Source: Clostridia bacterium
Lineage (GTDB): Bacteria; Bacillota; Clostridia; Christensenellales; UBA1242
Direction of reading: 5' to 3'
Assembly (NCBI GenBank): GCA_900766395.1
Contig: CAAFWB010000011.1
Span: 1-5,919 of the forward strand
DNA length: 5,919 nt
Made by a program: the position numbers and the translations under genes. Numbering within the stretch: the stretch's first letter is position 1; each line of letters starts with the position of its first letter. The notes below the pieces were generated by a model. The model saw nothing but the letters and a program-made list of their open reading frames with translations, searched no databases and was not told the origin of the DNA. This document shows, one piece after another, positions 5,658 to 5,919 of this stretch.

Positions 5658-5683
5658 GTTCTTTTTTGGAGCCAAAAAAGAAC
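5658..5683. repeat. Long perfect inverted repeat after the coiled-coil gene
   Basis: GTTCTTTTTTGG (5658-5669) and CCAAAAAAGAAC (5672-5683) are perfect reverse complements separated by AG. A realistic RNA hairpin would have 10-11 bp and a 4-6-nt loop. It begins 6 nt after the stop. No T-run follows on the plus strand (GAAAAAACC comes next), so it does not look like a classical terminator; it could be a 3'-end stabilising hairpin or the border of a repeat element. Confidence 0.7.
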
Positions 5684-5695
5684 GAAAAAACCTTT

Positions 5696-5762
5696 GGGAC
5701 AACGCAAGCCCCAAACCCCGGCGTCCTTGACGAAGTTGGGCGAGGGGTCAACTCGGACTGCG
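5696..5762. other. GC-rich structured intergenic island, possible repeat element or small RNA
   Basis: By my count 44 of 67 bases are G or C, against an AT-rich background. It has several self-complementary segments: CGCA 5703-5706 with TGCG 5759-5762; AGTTG 5734-5738 with CAACT 5749-5753; ACCCC 5715-5719 with GGGGT 5744-5748; and CGTC 5722-5725 with GACG 5729-5732. Some of these are mutually exclusive. No convincing reading frame crosses it. Together with the inverted repeat on its left it looks like a dispersed intergenic element, but I cannot show other copies. Confidence 0.5.
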
Positions 5763-5812
5763 AATAAAAAGAGGATTTGTCAAATTTGGGACAAATCCTT
5801 TTTCTTTTTATT
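5763..5812. terminator. Strong intrinsic terminator, probably of the lgt operon, bidirectional in form
   Basis: A perfect 9-bp stem GGATTTGTC (5773-5781) / GACAAATCC (5790-5798) with an 8-nt loop is followed by T-runs 5799-5803 and 5805-5809. The flanks AATAAAAAG (5763-5771) and CTTTTTATT (5804-5812) are also perfect complements, so the structure reads as a terminator from either side. It would end transcripts from lgt and the coiled-coil gene after a 3' untranslated region of about 150 nt. Confidence 0.88.
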
Positions 5813-5822
5813 CTCGTCCTCA

Positions 5823-5873
5823 TGTCATTTCGACCTCGGACTTCAACGCCTCGACCATTGGGGAGAAATCTTG
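5823..5873. repeat. Short intergenic repeat of the GTCATTTCGACC...GGAGAAATCT type
   Basis: The ends read TGTCATTTCGACC (5823-5835) and GGGGAGAAATCTTG (5860-5873). Their inner parts are imperfect inverted repeats (ATTTC...GAAAT plus CC...GG). I recall short dispersed intergenic elements with these same ends, usually with a GC-rich variable middle, in many bacterial genomes. Only one copy is visible here, so its repeat nature rests on recognition, not on this window. The rest of the window to 5919 shows no gene or clear signal. Confidence 0.5.
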
Positions 5874-5919
5874 TTAAACCTTTTTATTTGCATAAACACA
5901 AAACAGTGTCAAGTGCAAG

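Noticed and set aside
5620..5823. 67-codon minus-strand frame over the intergenic region after the coiled-coil gene
   Set aside because: It reads through the terminator, the GC-rich block and the inverted repeat, and looks like a chance translation of repeat DNA.
5907..5912. TTGACA on the minus strand near the window end, as a promoter
   Set aside because: The sequence 16-18 bp downstream (around AAATAA) is a poor -10 box, and no minus-strand gene follows; it reads into the terminator region.

Overview
The window is a dense stretch of an AT-rich bacterial chromosome. It uses the standard genetic code (TGA ends three genes and TGG encodes Trp), has short intergenic gaps, uses GTG as a start, and has sigma-70/A-type promoters close to consensus. 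Together with a Gram-positive-looking Lgt and aspartate-pathway genes, this suggests an uncultured Bacillota (Clostridia-like) organism. That placement is an inference; there is no rRNA or other phylogenetic marker here.

Layout, left to right. (1) 1-1337, plus strand: the 3' end of an aspartokinase (lysC) and a complete aspartate-semialdehyde dehydrogenase (asd). They are 3 nt apart and supply the first two steps from aspartate to diaminopimelate/lysine, threonine and methionine. (2) A shared terminator at about 1344-1378. (3) 1354-2769, minus strand: a GtrA-family four-helix membrane protein, and upstream of it a four-helix membrane protein with a soluble middle domain that weakly resembles an Mrr-like nuclease fold. 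(4) A divergent promoter region at 2770-2893, then a strongly promoted unknown protein of 344 aa with one N-terminal membrane anchor, closed by a strong terminator. (5) 4014-5651, plus strand: lgt (prolipoprotein diacylglyceryl transferase) overlapping by 38 nt a coiled-coil protein of unknown function. (6) 5652-5919: no gene, but a stack of structured elements: a long inverted repeat, a GC-rich island, a terminator and a copy of what looks like a dispersed short repeat.

The most interesting pattern is in the starts. lgt and the GtrA gene have the same geometry: TTGACA, 17 bp, a -10 box, 7 bp, ATG. This puts the predicted transcription start on or next to the ATG, with no Shine-Dalgarno sequence, so both look leaderless. 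The TTG of each -35 box lies in frame exactly 12 codons upstream of the ATG, so a gene caller would wrongly extend both proteins to it. The minus-strand gene starting at 2769 may be a third, weaker case. The unknown gene at 2894 and the coiled-coil gene at 4833 instead have clear Shine-Dalgarno sites, so both initiation modes seem to coexist.

No complete new multi-gene system is evident. The unknowns worth following are the 344-aa anchored protein, the nuclease-like membrane protein, the coiled-coil partner of lgt, and the structured intergenic block at the end.
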